Numbered from the stretch's first letter, positions 9,015 through 18,052 are shown. The stretch: 61,849 nucleotides of DNA from DATFHX01 sp035247945 (GCA_035247945.1 DATFHX010000022.1:1-61849), one strand, 5' to 3'. Numbers and translations are program-made. The notes: generated by a model from the sequence alone, not told the origin.

Positions 9015-9116
9015 AGCCACAGTATCTCCTTCTGGTCTAGACCTGGCCTTATCACTATAGAGCGTTACTCGAGGAATGTCGAGGTAGGGTGTGTATTTTC
9101 TTATACGTTGGACTGA

Positions 9117-9122
9117 TATACT
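9117..9122 (+). promoter_or_regulatory. -10 box of the SemiSWEET-like gene
   Basis: TATACT ends 8 nt before the ATG at 9131, implying a leaderless or nearly leaderless transcript. Confidence 0.6.
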
Positions 9123-9130
9123 ATCTACAA

Positions 9131-9433
9131 ATGGCAAAAGATAAACATAGACAAAAGCATCTGCCGGAAAAAGGCAAGTATGATGTGATGGACATCTTGG
9201 TGTACTTTTTTACATTCGCAACGCCACTTTTTGAGGTGCCACAGCTTATTGAAATCTATGCCAATCATAGCGCAGAGGATGTCTCCATTTGGACTTGGGC
9301 ATTTTTCTGTGTCGACAATATAGTATGGATTGTTTATGCGGCACGTCGTCGCCTCATTCCTGTACTTATTACGTCTGTTCTTTATGAATTATTTGAAATC
9401 AGTATTCTTGTAGGGATCATTTTGTATCAATAA
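9131..9433 (+). CDS. PQ-loop / SemiSWEET-like membrane protein
   Basis: A 100-aa protein with a charged N-terminus and three predicted helices, the size of one SemiSWEET triple-helix bundle. The segment ATPLFEVPQLIEIY carries the P-Q pair typical of PQ-loop proteins, and WTWAFFCVDNIVWIVY resembles the substrate-lining helix. SemiSWEETs form dimers that move sugars down a gradient; that role is inferred from the family. The ATG at 9131 is chosen over an upstream frame because of promoter position. Confidence 0.75.
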   Translation: MAKDKHRQKHLPEKGKYDVMDILVYFFTFATPLFEVPQLIEIYANHSAEDVSIWTWAFFCVDNIVWIVYAARRRLIPVLITSVLYELFEISILVGIILYQ

Positions 9434-9448
9434 TTGAAAGGTTGGAAG

Positions 9449-9994
9449 ATGGGAAAGACGATTTTAGAAATTGCTGTTTCGGTTGATGGATATGTTGCGG
9501 GACTTCATGATGAACAAGACTGGCTTGACGACTTTGCTGATCTTAGTGAGCTTGGATTTGATACGTTTATCGCTTCTGTTGGTGTGATTATGGTGGGTAT
9601 GCGTTCATACCAACTTGGCGTAGAGCGCGGTTGGTTTAAGGGTCAAGTCTATGGATCATCGCCGATCATTGTTGTATGCAAAGAAATGCCAGAAAATCCG
9701 TCTACTGATGCGGATTTTAGATTTGTCACGAGTGGTATACAGGACGCGCATGGCCGTGCGCTAAAAATTGCCGGAGAAAAGAATATCTACGTATTCGGTG
9801 GACCAAGTATAGCTCAGCAGCTCATCGATCTAGACCTTCTTGACGAGCTTAGGCTGAGTATTGTACCAGTGCTTCTTGGGCAAGGAATTCCACTCTTTGC
9901 GCATTTGCGTGAGCGTCGCATACGTCTCGAGCGAATCGATGTGAGAGCATTCTCTAGGGGGCTGACAAGCCTTATCTACCGCGTCGTAAAATAA
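9449..9994 (+). CDS. RibD-C/dihydrofolate-reductase-like protein
   Basis: A 181-aa protein of the RibD C-terminal domain / DHFR-like superfamily. Supporting segments are the N-terminal ILEIAVSVDGYVAG, VGMRSYQLG near 49, IYVFGGPSIAQQLI near 112 and ELRLSIVPVLLGQGIPLF near 134. Proteins of this group bind NADPH; the substrate is unknown, and a true DHFR or riboflavin reductase role cannot be claimed. The ATG at 9449 is preferred, with GAAAGG upstream; a TTG five codons earlier is less likely. Confidence 0.82.
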   Translation: MGKTILEIAVSVDGYVAGLHDEQDWLDDFADLSELGFDTFIASVGVIMVGMRSYQLGVERGWFKGQVYGSSPIIVVCKEMPENPSTDADFRFVTSGIQDAHGRALKIAGEKNIYVFGGPSIAQQLIDLDLLDELRLSIVPVLLGQGIPLFAHLRERRIRLERIDVRAFSRGLTSLIYRVVK

Positions 9995-10020
9995 ATTAGC
10001 GTAAGCGCTTGCACGTATGC

Positions 10021-10026
10021 TATTCT
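10021..10026 (+). promoter_or_regulatory. -10 element of the beta-helix protein gene
   Basis: An extended -10, TGCTATTCT, lies about 25 nt before the GTG start, followed by AAAAAAGGAATGGGG, which supplies the ribosome site. Confidence 0.5.
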
Positions 10027-10051
10027 AGAAAAAAGGAATGGGGTTAGGTGC

Positions 10052-12619
10052 GTGAAAAGAAGAGCAATTATACTGCCAATAATCGGCGTACTCGTTTTAT
10101 TAATTGGGGTTGTGACATTATTTCGGTTGCTGCCGAGTAATAATGGAGGGCTCATTCAGAATCAGACTGATCAAACAGTTGCTTTGAATATTCCGGAGTC
10201 GGGACTGGCGAGCGCAAAACAGCGAGGAGTAATTGAATTATCACTTACAGTCTCGGATGCTACGCGAATAAAGCATGTTGAGTTTCTCCTTGACGGTGTA
10301 GTTGTTTCAAGAAGTAGCGAGCCACCGTACCGTGTCTCAATCGCAATTTCTCAATTAAAACCTGGCCAACATACGATTCAGGCGATCGCATACGATTTCT
10401 CGGGTGGTTCAGTTAAGTCGGATCCATTTGTATTCACAATTGATGAGCAGAAAACAGTCGCTCCTGCAAACGACGACTCAAAGGAGGTTGTGCAACAAAG
10501 TAGTCCATTTGTTATACAGGGGAGTGGAACTGGTAGGCGGGTATTTACGACTGGATATAGCAATGGCTCTACTGATGTCCAGAAAGAGACAACTCCTGAT
10601 GCGCCAGGGGATAATGGTGGAGATGGGGGCACGACAGTACCTCCGACACCTCAACGCACAGATGGCGGATGGTGGGCTTCGCTTCCAGAAACAATGAAAG
10701 TATGCAGCAATGCTGTTTGGAACGGCGGCCCTGCAGCAGCGTCAACTGGATGGGTGACGGTACCTGCAGGTGACAACGTGGGCTTCAATTTTAGCCAAAC
10801 CGACACCGTTTATTGGTTCGCTCCTGGCGAGCATACACTTGGCACTGGAGAGTATTCTCAGATCACACCTGGAAGCGGAAGTACGTACATTGGAGCACCG
10901 GGCGCAATCCTCGACGGAAAAAATAACAACAAATACGCATTTAGTGGTGGTGCAGAGAATGTACGAATTGCCTATCTCGAAATTCGCAACTTTGGGCACG
11001 GCCTTGATAATAATAATGAGGGAGTCATTAATCACGATTCGGGAACGAACTGGAAGATGGAATACCTCTATGCGCATAACAATGACGGCGCAGCGGTCTT
11101 TATTGGAAGTGAAAACACTGTGCAGTATAGTTGCCTTAAAGATAACGGTCAGTATGGGTTTAGTATGTATAAACCACAGGTTGAGGGTGACTTTGCGATA
11201 AAAAATATCGTTCTAGATAATAACGAAATCGTGGGTAATAACCAAGACGACTGGGAGTCGAGAATCGATGGCTGTGGTTGTACAGGTGGCGGTAAATTCT
11301 GGGATGTACTGGGTGCGAGAGTGACAAATAATTATGTCCATGACAACCTCAGTACCGGGCTTTGGGCAGATACGAATGATACAGACTTCCTCTTTGACAG
11401 TAACTGGGTTGAGCACAACTCTGGTGAAGGAATTTGGTATGAGATTAGTTATAACGCTACGATAAGCCGTAATGTCCTGAAGCGCAATGCATGGGCAACG
11501 GGTACGAAGAATCTTGGATCGCCAGCACCAGCTATCTATATCTCAGAATCAGGTGGAGATAGTCGACTTCCGTCTTCAGTAAGTGGAAGTACTAACCTTC
11601 AGATTAAGAATAATCTTCTCGAAGATAACTTTTCCGGCGTCTCCATCTTTGAGAATGCAAACCGTTTCTGTAATTCAAACGGAAATACAAGTAAGACATA
11701 CTGTACGCCATTTGTTTCACCCACAATTATTCCATCGCCATATAATTACACATACCCCAATCCAATTAATAGCACGCACCCATGTTACACAAATATTCTG
11801 AGTGAACCATATACGACGGATTGTCGTTGGAATGCGCAGAATGTCCAAGTGTCCGGAAACGAGTTCCGCTTTGATAAGAATGTAGTCCCGTGTGCGGGAA
11901 CCTACTGTGGAGTGCAGGCGCTCTTTGCGACGGGTGACAACAATATCCCGTGGGCTCCGGCAGCATATACCGTAGCGACAGTCCAAGATAGAGTTATGTT
12001 TGGCGCAAATAACAAATTCTTCAACAACACCTATGTTGGCGACTGGCGCTTTGCGAAAGGGTATGGTGAGAAGATCTACTACAATGAATGGAATGCGGCA
12101 CCATTTAATCAGGACCAGGGAAGCATCTTTAACGGCGCAACTGCACCACCGCCTGTTGAGAATGCCCTTGATGCAGATACAGCAACGCTTGAAGGCTCTA
12201 TTGGTCAATGGGGTGGATGGTATTCTGCGGATGCCACTCAATCTACCGCCGAGGCACACAGTGGGACTCACAGCCTCCAGATAGCGGTTACGGGCGGCGG
12301 GGGCTGGGGAGTTGCGTTAAATAACTACCCTGGTTTCCCGGCCACGGCAGGCCCTAAGAAGGTGAGCTTCTGGGTGAAGCAAGGGTCTGGAGCGATTGCG
12401 AATGCTACACTTCGTATTCGTTGGCGGGATGGAAGCGATGCGCTTCTTCAGACGGACACCATCCCAATGACGAGTCTTTCTACGGCGTGGCAGCAAGGAC
12501 TCTTGAATGTCACCGCACCTGCCGGTACGGCGGCCGTCTCACTTGAAGTGACGGGTAGCTCAGGGAGTGCAGGTAATACGCTCTATCTTGATGATTTCGT
12601 TGTTGGCGACGCAGTGTAA
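10052..12619 (+). CDS. Large secreted/anchored right-handed beta-helix protein
   Basis: An 855-aa protein. Residues 1-27 form a basic start and one membrane helix or uncleaved signal. Residues about 60-135 look like an Ig-like domain (VEFLLDGVVVSRSSEPPYRV, then HTIQAIAYDFSG). A Thr/Pro/Asp-rich linker follows to about 215. About 230-670 carries repeated N-rich turns (NNNEGV, DNNEIVGNN, NNYVHDN, SRNVLKRN) typical of pectate-lyase-like parallel beta-helices. The last 150 residues resemble a jelly-roll carbohydrate-binding domain (SGTHSLQIAV; LYLDDFVVGD). Several cysteine pairs fit an extracellular location. It probably binds or cleaves polysaccharide on the outside of this cell or a host cell; no catalytic residues can be assigned. 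Confidence 0.8.
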   Translation: MKRRAIILPIIGVLVLLIGVVTLFRLLPSNNGGLIQNQTDQTVALNIPESGLASAKQRGVIELSLTVSDATRIKHVEFLLDGVVVSRSSEPPYRVSIAISQLKPGQHTIQAIAYDFSGGSVKSDPFVFTIDEQKTVAPANDDSKEVVQQSSPFVIQGSGTGRRVFTTGYSNGSTDVQKETTPDAPGDNGGDGGTTVPPTPQRTDGGWWASLPETMKVCSNAVWNGGPAAASTGWVTVPAGDNVGFNFSQTDTVYWFAPGEHTLGTGEYSQITPGSGSTYIGAPGAILDGKNNNKYAFSGGAENVRIAYLEIRNFGHGLDNNNEGVINHDSGTNWKMEYLYAHNNDGAAVFIGSENTVQYSCLKDNGQYGFSMYKPQVEGDFAIKNIVLDNNEIVGNNQDDWESRIDGCGCTGGGKFWDVLGARVTNNYVHDNLSTGLWADTNDTDFLFDSNWVEHNSGEGIWYEISYNATISRNVLKRNAWATGTKNLGSPAPAIYISESGGDSRLPSSVSGSTNLQIKNNLLEDNFSGVSIFENANRFCNSNGNTSKTYCTPFVSPTIIPSPYNYTYPNPINSTHPCYTNILSEPYTTDCRWNAQNVQVSGNEFRFDKNVVPCAGTYCGVQALFATGDNNIPWAPAAYTVATVQDRVMFGANNKFFNNTYVGDWRFAKGYGEKIYYNEWNAAPFNQDQGSIFNGATAPPPVENALDADTATLEGSIGQWGGWYSADATQSTAEAHSGTHSLQIAVTGGGGWGVALNNYPGFPATAGPKKVSFWVKQGSGAIANATLRIRWRDGSDALLQTDTIPMTSLSTAWQQGLLNVTAPAGTAAVSLEVTGSSGSAGNTLYLDDFVVGDAV

Positions 12620-12685
12620 TTTCTCTGGCATGCATCTACTGCCTAGCCGCCTGAAGCGTACTTCGTACTATACGGTCAAACGCTG

Positions 12686-12691
12686 TATAAT
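12686..12691 (+). promoter_or_regulatory. Promoter (-10) of ackA-xfp
   Basis: TATAAT preceded by TG at -14 and about 45 nt before the preferred ackA start. Confidence 0.55.
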
Positions 12692-12735
12692 AAGCGTAAG
12701 AGGTATATAGTAGTATATTGATGAATGGGAATGAG

Positions 12736-13905
12736 ATGTATTTATTGACGGTGAACGCTGGCTCGTCGAGCATCAAGTTTGCCGTGTTTAAAGCACATTC
12801 AACAACAAGAGTTTTCGAAGTCTCGATTGACAATATCGGAGCATCTGCTCGATTGACGTCGGAGAGTGGCACCGAACCCATTGCTGCGAGTGACCATGGT
12901 GCGGCCGTGACACTCTTAATGAGGTGGGTTGCTGAGCATCTTCCGGCGGGTGAAATTAGTACAGTATGTCATAGAGTTGTTCACGGTGGGCCAAACTATC
13001 ACGAGACGCAGGCTGTGACTGATATGCTTCTTGCTGATCTAAGGGAGCTAGCTGTATTCGACCCGGAACATCTTCCGATTGAACTACGACTTATTGAGGT
13101 ATGCAAGAAGGTACTCCCGAGCGCCGTGCAACTTGTGTGTTTTGACACGGCCTTTCATCGCACTCTTCCTGACGTTGCGAGAAGGCTGCCACTTCCACGA
13201 CAATTTTTCGATAAGGGTATTCGTAAGTATGGCTTTCATGGTCTTTCGTACGCTTCTATTCTCGAAGAGCTTCGTCGGGTAGAAGGAGAGGTGGCGACCC
13301 GGGGTAAAGTTATTATCGCTCATTTAGGGAGTGGGGTGAGTCTTGTGGCGCTCTCTGGTGGTCAGTCAATCGATACGACGATGGCGATGACGCCAGCTTC
13401 CGGGGTGACAATGAGTACACGTTCAGGAGATCTTGATCCCGGGTTAGTGCTCTACCTCTCCCAAACAGAGGACTATGATAGTAAGCAGTTTAATCATTTA
13501 GTTAACTTTGAATCAGGCCTTCTTGGAATGTCAGAGACGACGGCTGACATGGAACAGCTGCTTAGGATGGAAGAGGAGGATTCACGAGCAAAAGAGGCGG
13601 TTGATGTCTTCTGCTACCAAGTGCGAAAAAGTATAGGCAGCCTGACGGCGGCACTTGGTGGACTCAATACGCTGGTCTTTACTGGCGGCATGGGTGAGCA
13701 TGCACCGAAGATTAGAGCGAGGGTGTGCGAGGAACTGGCTTACCTTGGTATCGCACTTAATTCTGAACGAAATGCTCGAAGCGAACGGCTCATCTCGACC
13801 GATCAAAGTCTTGTTGGTGTGCATGTCATTCATGCAGATGAGGCTCTGACGATGGCTCGCGAATCAATTGAATATCACAACAACCGCCTTAAGGATGCGA
13901 CATAA
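12736..13905 (+). CDS. ackA: Acetate kinase
   Basis: Converts acetyl-phosphate and ADP to acetate and ATP. At 389 aa it is the normal length. Motifs: NAGSSSIKF at the N-terminus, CHRVVHGG near 80, FDTAFH near 137, KYGFHGLSY near 163, the PASGVTMSTRSGDLDPG stretch near 220, and FTGGMGEHAPKIR near 315. The ATG at 12736 is chosen because it gives the family N-terminus and has GGGA just upstream; ATG at 12721 is the alternative. xfp follows after 2 nt. No phosphotransacetylase gene is seen, so acetyl-phosphate from phosphoketolase is the obvious substrate source. Confidence 0.95.
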   Translation: MYLLTVNAGSSSIKFAVFKAHSTTRVFEVSIDNIGASARLTSESGTEPIAASDHGAAVTLLMRWVAEHLPAGEISTVCHRVVHGGPNYHETQAVTDMLLADLRELAVFDPEHLPIELRLIEVCKKVLPSAVQLVCFDTAFHRTLPDVARRLPLPRQFFDKGIRKYGFHGLSYASILEELRRVEGEVATRGKVIIAHLGSGVSLVALSGGQSIDTTMAMTPASGVTMSTRSGDLDPGLVLYLSQTEDYDSKQFNHLVNFESGLLGMSETTADMEQLLRMEEEDSRAKEAVDVFCYQVRKSIGSLTAALGGLNTLVFTGGMGEHAPKIRARVCEELAYLGIALNSERNARSERLISTDQSLVGVHVIHADEALTMARESIEYHNNRLKDAT

Positions 13906-13907
13906 TA

Positions 13908-16268
13908 ATGAACGACACACCCCTTGATGAGAAGACTCTACATGATATAGATGCATATTGGAGGGCGAGTAATTACCTCTCAGTAGGACAGATCTATCTC
14001 GCGGATAACCCTCTCCTAAAAGAACCACTTAAACTTGAACATGTTAAGAAACTTCTTTTAGGACACTGGGGGACAACACCCGGACAGAACTTTATCTATG
14101 TTCATCTCAACCGTATTATTAAGAAAAACAATCTTAATATGATTTATATCTCAGGTCCTGGCCACGGTGGGCCAGCGCTTGTTGGAAATGTATACCTTGA
14201 GGGTACATTTAGTGAATATTATCCTGATGTTACTCAGGATGCGGTCGGATTGCAAAAGCTCTTTAAGATGTTCTCATTCCCAGGTGGACTATCCAGTCAT
14301 GTTTCACCACAAGTTCCTGGATCTATCCATGAGGGTGGGGAGCTTGGCTATTCACTAAGCCACGCATTTGGTGCGGTGCTCGATAACCCGGACCTGATCG
14401 CAGCATGTATTGTGGGCGATGGTGAAGCCGAGACAGGGCCACTTGCCACCGCATGGCATTCAAATAAATTCATTAACCCACAAACAGATGGCGCCGTTCT
14501 CCCAATTCTCCATTTGAATGGCTATAAGATCAGCAATCCAACGCTTCTTGCGCGTATTGAACGTGAAGAACTTGAACAATTACTCCGTGGCTATGGCTGG
14601 AGCCCTTACTTTGTTGAAGGTGACGACCCTATGGCTATGCATCAACTCATGGCGAGCAAACTCGATGAGGTCGTGAATGAGATTAAGAGGATACAGAGTA
14701 ATGCACGAAATAATAATGACCTGACGCGACCTCGTTGGCCAATGATCGTTCTTAATTCCCCTAAGGGATGGACGGGCCCTAAGATGATTGACGGAAAGCA
14801 GATCGAAGGCAACTTCCGCTCACATCAGGTTCCGCTGGCAGTCGATGCTGCACACCCAGATAATGTTGCAGTTCTTGAGCAGTGGCTAAGGAGCTATAAG
14901 CCAGATGAATTATTTAATGAACGTGGTGTACTTCGTTCAGAACTCGCAGCACTTGCTCCAAGTGGAGATCGACGCATGGGTGCGAACCCTCATGCGAATG
15001 GCGGAGTCTTCCTACGGGAGCTCGATCTTCCCGACTTCCGTTCGTATGCAGTCTCCGTGCCAGAGCGAGGGATTATTAATGAAGGAAACGTTCACGCACT
15101 TGGTCCGTATCTCCGTGATGTCGTAACGAAAAACCTTCCGGGTCGTAATTTTAGGATCTTTGGGCCCGATGAGCTTGTCTCTAATAGGCTCGAAGCAGTA
15201 CTTGAAGCGACGGATCGGCAGTGGTCGGCGCGTATTCGCGTAAACGATGAAAACCTTGCCGTACAGGGTGCGGTACTCGACTCAATGCTGAGTGAGCATC
15301 AGGCAGAAGGGTGGCTCGAAGGGTATCTCCTTACGGGAAGACACGGACTATTCCATAGTTACGAAGCCTTCATTCGTATCGTCGACTCAATGGTTAATCA
15401 GCATGCAAAGTGGATTAAGATGTCTAATGAGCTGCCATGGCGTCACGCCATACCATCTCTTAACTACCTCCTCACATCCCATGTTTGGAGGCAGGACCAC
15501 AATGGCTTTACTCATCAAGACCCTGGGTTTATCGATCATCTTCTCAATAAGAAGGCATCGGTGGTGCGTATTTACTTACCACCCGATGCAAATACGCTTT
15601 TGTCTACAATCGATCACTGCCTGAAGAGTCGAAATTACATAAATCTTACTATTACTGGTAAACACGACAGTCCACAGTGGCTTTCGATGGACGAAGCAAT
15701 TGAGCACTGTACGAAGGGTATTGGTGTTTGGGAATGGGCAAGTAACGACGGAGACGATGAGCCGGATATAATTATGGCATGCGCAGGTGATGTACCGACA
15801 CTCGAAACACTTGCGGCGGTATCTATTCTGCGGAAGCATCTTCCAAGTCTTAAAATTCGCGTCGTGAATGTTGTTGACCTTATGCGGCTCGAGCCGGCAT
15901 CCGAGCATCCACATGGGCTGAGTGATCCGGAATATGATGCACTATTCACAAAAGATAAAGAAATTGTCTTTGCATTTCACGGATACCCTTGGGTGGTGCA
16001 CCGCTTAACGTACCGTCGTACAAATCGAAATCTCCACGTGCGAGGCTACAAAGAAGAGGGGACAATTACAACCGCCTTTGACATGACAGTCCAAAACGAT
16101 ATGGATCGGTTTCACTTGGTTATGGATGTGCTTGAGCGACTTGAACTTACGAGTATGGATGCCGAGCAGCTCCGGCAATTAATGCAGCAGAAATTAATTG
16201 AACATGAAGAATATATAAAAAGGAATGGAATGGACATGCCAGAAATCCTTAACTGGAAGTGGGAATGA
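13908..16268 (+). CDS. xfp: Xylulose-5-phosphate/fructose-6-phosphate phosphoketolase
   Basis: A thiamine-diphosphate enzyme that cleaves xylulose-5-P (or fructose-6-P) with phosphate to acetyl-phosphate and glyceraldehyde-3-P (or erythrose-4-P). The 786-aa protein shows GPGHGGPALVGN near 82, the ThDP-binding GDGEAETGPLATAW near 172, and the family-specific TGRHGLFHSYEAF and WRQDHNGFTHQDPGF stretches near 478 and 528. Coupled to ackA, it gives one ATP per acetyl-phosphate, as in bifidobacterial fermentation. Full length, no anomaly seen. Confidence 0.97.
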   Translation: MNDTPLDEKTLHDIDAYWRASNYLSVGQIYLADNPLLKEPLKLEHVKKLLLGHWGTTPGQNFIYVHLNRIIKKNNLNMIYISGPGHGGPALVGNVYLEGTFSEYYPDVTQDAVGLQKLFKMFSFPGGLSSHVSPQVPGSIHEGGELGYSLSHAFGAVLDNPDLIAACIVGDGEAETGPLATAWHSNKFINPQTDGAVLPILHLNGYKISNPTLLARIEREELEQLLRGYGWSPYFVEGDDPMAMHQLMASKLDEVVNEIKRIQSNARNNNDLTRPRWPMIVLNSPKGWTGPKMIDGKQIEGNFRSHQVPLAVDAAHPDNVAVLEQWLRSYKPDELFNERGVLRSELAALAPSGDRRMGANPHANGGVFLRELDLPDFRSYAVSVPERGIINEGNVHALGPYLRDVVTKNLPGRNFRIFGPDELVSNRLEAVLEATDRQWSARIRVNDENLAVQGAVLDSMLSEHQAEGWLEGYLLTGRHGLFHSYEAFIRIVDSMVNQHAKWIKMSNELPWRHAIPSLNYLLTSHVWRQDHNGFTHQDPGFIDHLLNKKASVVRIYLPPDANTLLSTIDHCLKSRNYINLTITGKHDSPQWLSMDEAIEHCTKGIGVWEWASNDGDDEPDIIMACAGDVPTLETLAAVSILRKHLPSLKIRVVNVVDLMRLEPASEHPHGLSDPEYDALFTKDKEIVFAFHGYPWVVHRLTYRRTNRNLHVRGYKEEGTITTAFDMTVQNDMDRFHLVMDVLERLELTSMDAEQLRQLMQQKLIEHEEYIKRNGMDMPEILNWKWE

Positions 16269-16280
16269 TAGATTAAGACC

Positions 16281-16320
16281 ATTACCATATATTGACTAAA
16301 TGTTAATATAATGGTAATAT
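16281..16320 (+). promoter_or_regulatory. Promoter with operator-like inverted repeat
   Basis: TTGACT (16292-16297) and TAATAT (16315-16320) are 17 nt apart. They are embedded in an almost perfect inverted repeat, ATTACCATATATT / AATATAATGGTAAT (16281-16293 and 16305-16318), which could bind a dimeric repressor. It drives the zinc-ribbon cassette gene. Confidence 0.5.
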
Positions 16321-16358
16321 ATATTTATCAGTCCATCGAGCGAGAGAACGAGGAATCA

Positions 16359-16625
16359 ATGAAGGCTTCTCTGGGGCATTTCGGTCTTGTACTCCGTGAG
16401 GGCCTGAGGGCCCGTCGTGATCCCGATGAGACGCACAGGCACACCGCCCCCTGGGCGAGTCACTGTGAACGATGCGGGAGGAAGCCGCGGGAGGCACGCT
16501 GTGCGTCATGCGGACACCGTATCGGTAAGAACGTCGTCGCAACGCGCGAGCGGCCGCCGTGGATGTGGGTCCTGGAAATCCTCGGCCGTGCTGATGCCAT
16601 CCGTCATGGGAGGCAGTGCGCCTGA
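16359..16625 (+). CDS. GC-rich cassette: 88-aa zinc-ribbon protein
   Basis: The protein contains a CERC-8-residue-CASC arrangement (residues about 35-49), a likely four-Cys zinc ribbon, flanked by Arg-rich segments and an aromatic C-terminal helix (PPWMWVLEILGRA). The ATG follows a GAGGA ribosome site by 4 nt. The gene is GC-rich, single, and has its own promoter and terminator. A nucleic-acid-binding role is possible for such a basic zinc ribbon but is not shown. The overlapping frames on either strand lack ribosome sites. Confidence 0.65.
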   Translation: MKASLGHFGLVLREGLRARRDPDETHRHTAPWASHCERCGRKPREARCASCGHRIGKNVVATRERPPWMWVLEILGRADAIRHGRQCA

Positions 16626-16641
16626 TTCCATCCAGCCATCC

Positions 16642-16682
16642 GGGCACCGACAGTCAGTCGTCGGTGCCCATTTCCTTTTTCT
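16642..16682 (+). terminator. Terminator of the zinc-ribbon cassette
   Basis: GGGCACCGAC and GTCGGTGCCC form a 10-bp perfect stem (16642-16651, 16660-16669), followed by ATTTCCTTTTT. Confidence 0.85.
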
Positions 16683-16690
16683 TGGGGTTG

Positions 16691-17413
16691 TTAGTGATAC
16701 TCGGGATTCTGATGTTTGGCGTTGGCAACCTGCTCCCAATCATCTGTTGTATTTCCAATCGCTGGAAGTCCTCCTGCTTGTTTGAGTATATGGGCTGTAT
16801 GCATAAGGTTCCATGCAAGGAACGTAGCATTGCGGTTTGTGAAATCATTTCCAAATCCTACGGGAAGGTCAGATCCCTCGATCTTATCTCCGTAGCTTGG
16901 TCCAGGACCCGCCTCGCCAACCCAGCCGCAGTCAGCTTGTGGTGGAATCATATATCCTATGTGCTGCATCGCGTAGAGAATGTCCCGTGCACAGTGCTTA
17001 TATCCATCTTCGTTTCCTGTGATGATACACCCCGCGGTCTTCCCGTAGTAAATATATTGTTTCTTTTCATTACGATCACCGCTATATGCATACATGCGCT
17101 CGATTACGAGGGAGGCGACACTAGACTTGTCTCCGAGCCAGATTGGCGTTCCAATGACGAGAATGTCTGCATCGAGGATTCGTTTTTGAATCGATGGCCA
17201 CTCATCCTTAAGACCCTCTTCCTTGCCATCTTTGATCATACCGAAAGCAACATGGTGATCGAGAAGGTAGAGCTGATCAACAGCTACGCCTTCATGGGCC
17301 ATGATACCTGCAACTTTATCGATAAGAAATTGGGTATGCGAACCTTTCTTATCTTTCTTTATCGAACAATTGATAAATAGTGCACGTAGATTCCCGAACG
17401 CATTCTCTGTCAT
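16691..17413 (-). CDS. Flavodoxin-fold NAD(P)H-dependent FMN reductase-like protein
   Basis: A 240-aa protein of the flavodoxin-like / NADPH-dependent FMN reductase superfamily. Segments: LRALFINCSIKK at the N-terminus (first strand and phosphate loop), ILDADILVIGTPIWLGDKSS near 90-110, and YGKTAGCIITGNEDG near 135. It would reduce flavins, quinones or similar acceptors in the cytoplasm. The ATG at 17413 is chosen because a perfect AAGGAGG lies 8 nt upstream; a longer frame has no such site. It is convergent with the zinc-ribbon cassette. Confidence 0.85.
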   Translation of the reverse strand: MTENAFGNLRALFINCSIKKDKKGSHTQFLIDKVAGIMAHEGVAVDQLYLLDHHVAFGMIKDGKEEGLKDEWPSIQKRILDADILVIGTPIWLGDKSSVASLVIERMYAYSGDRNEKKQYIYYGKTAGCIITGNEDGYKHCARDILYAMQHIGYMIPPQADCGWVGEAGPGPSYGDKIEGSDLPVGFGNDFTNRNATFLAWNLMHTAHILKQAGGLPAIGNTTDDWEQVANAKHQNPEYH

Positions 17414-17566
17414 TGTAACAATCCTCCTTGTCGTCCATTCTAGCAGGCTGCTTATGCTATTGACTCTCGAAAACACGAACTTCAGATAGATAATGATGTT
17501 AATAGTACAATGTGAAATTTTTCTGTAGTGCCATTATAGTGAGAATGACATAAAAAGGAGCTATAT

Positions 17567-18010
17567 ATGCAATTACTCAATCCAGCCTTTGAAAACAGCA
17601 AAAGAATTCCAGAGAAATATGGTGCGAAAGGAAGAAATAAGAATCCACCTCTCATAATTAAAAATGCCCCAGGTGCTGCCGTTAGTTTTGCAGTTATTAT
17701 GCATGATCCTGACGCGGTAAGGGGCGATTTTCTTCACTGGATTATTTGGAATATACCCGGAAACACAGTAAGTATAGATGAAGGTATCGCTCCGAAGGGT
17801 GCTACTCAAGGCTTGAACGATATGCGAAAGGCGGAATATCTTCGCCCGCTTCCACCAAGCGGGACAGGGGTTCATAGATATGTTTTTAATCTATATGCAC
17901 TAGACACGCTATTTGATCTCCCGCATGATGCTGAACGGTCTACTGTCGAGAAAATGATAGAAAAGCATGTTATTGCAGAGGCGAGTCTTACTGGACTCTA
18001 TAGTAGATAA
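17567..18010 (+). CDS. YbhB/YbcL-family PEBP-like protein
   Basis: A 147-aa protein of the phosphatidylethanolamine-binding-protein family. Typical stretches are FAVIMHDPDAVRGDFLHWIIWNIP (split here as FAVIMHDPDAV and HWIIWNIPG) and PPSGTGVHRYVFNLYALD, which form the ligand pocket. Bacterial members have no firm function. ATG with AAAAAGGAG upstream. It is convergent with the next GC-rich cassette. Confidence 0.9.
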   Translation: MQLLNPAFENSKRIPEKYGAKGRNKNPPLIIKNAPGAAVSFAVIMHDPDAVRGDFLHWIIWNIPGNTVSIDEGIAPKGATQGLNDMRKAEYLRPLPPSGTGVHRYVFNLYALDTLFDLPHDAERSTVEKMIEKHVIAEASLTGLYSR

Positions 18011-18019
18011 TATTGAGAA

Positions 18020-18052
18020 AAGAAAGAGGAGAGCGACCTGGGCCGCCCTCCT
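18020..18052 (-). terminator. Terminator of the 100-aa GC-rich gene
   Basis: An 11-bp stem with two G-T pairs (18027-18052) is followed on the minus strand by TTTCTTTTCTC. Confidence 0.75.

Noticed and set aside
8491..9060. A 189-codon plus-strand frame opposite the 176-aa cassette gene
   Set aside because: No ribosome site; high GC makes long antisense frames common; the minus-strand gene has AAGGAGAT and a terminator in the right direction.
16691..17476. A longer start for the flavodoxin-like protein at 17476
   Set aside because: A perfect AAGGAGG lies before the ATG at 17413 and the extra N-terminus matches nothing in the family.
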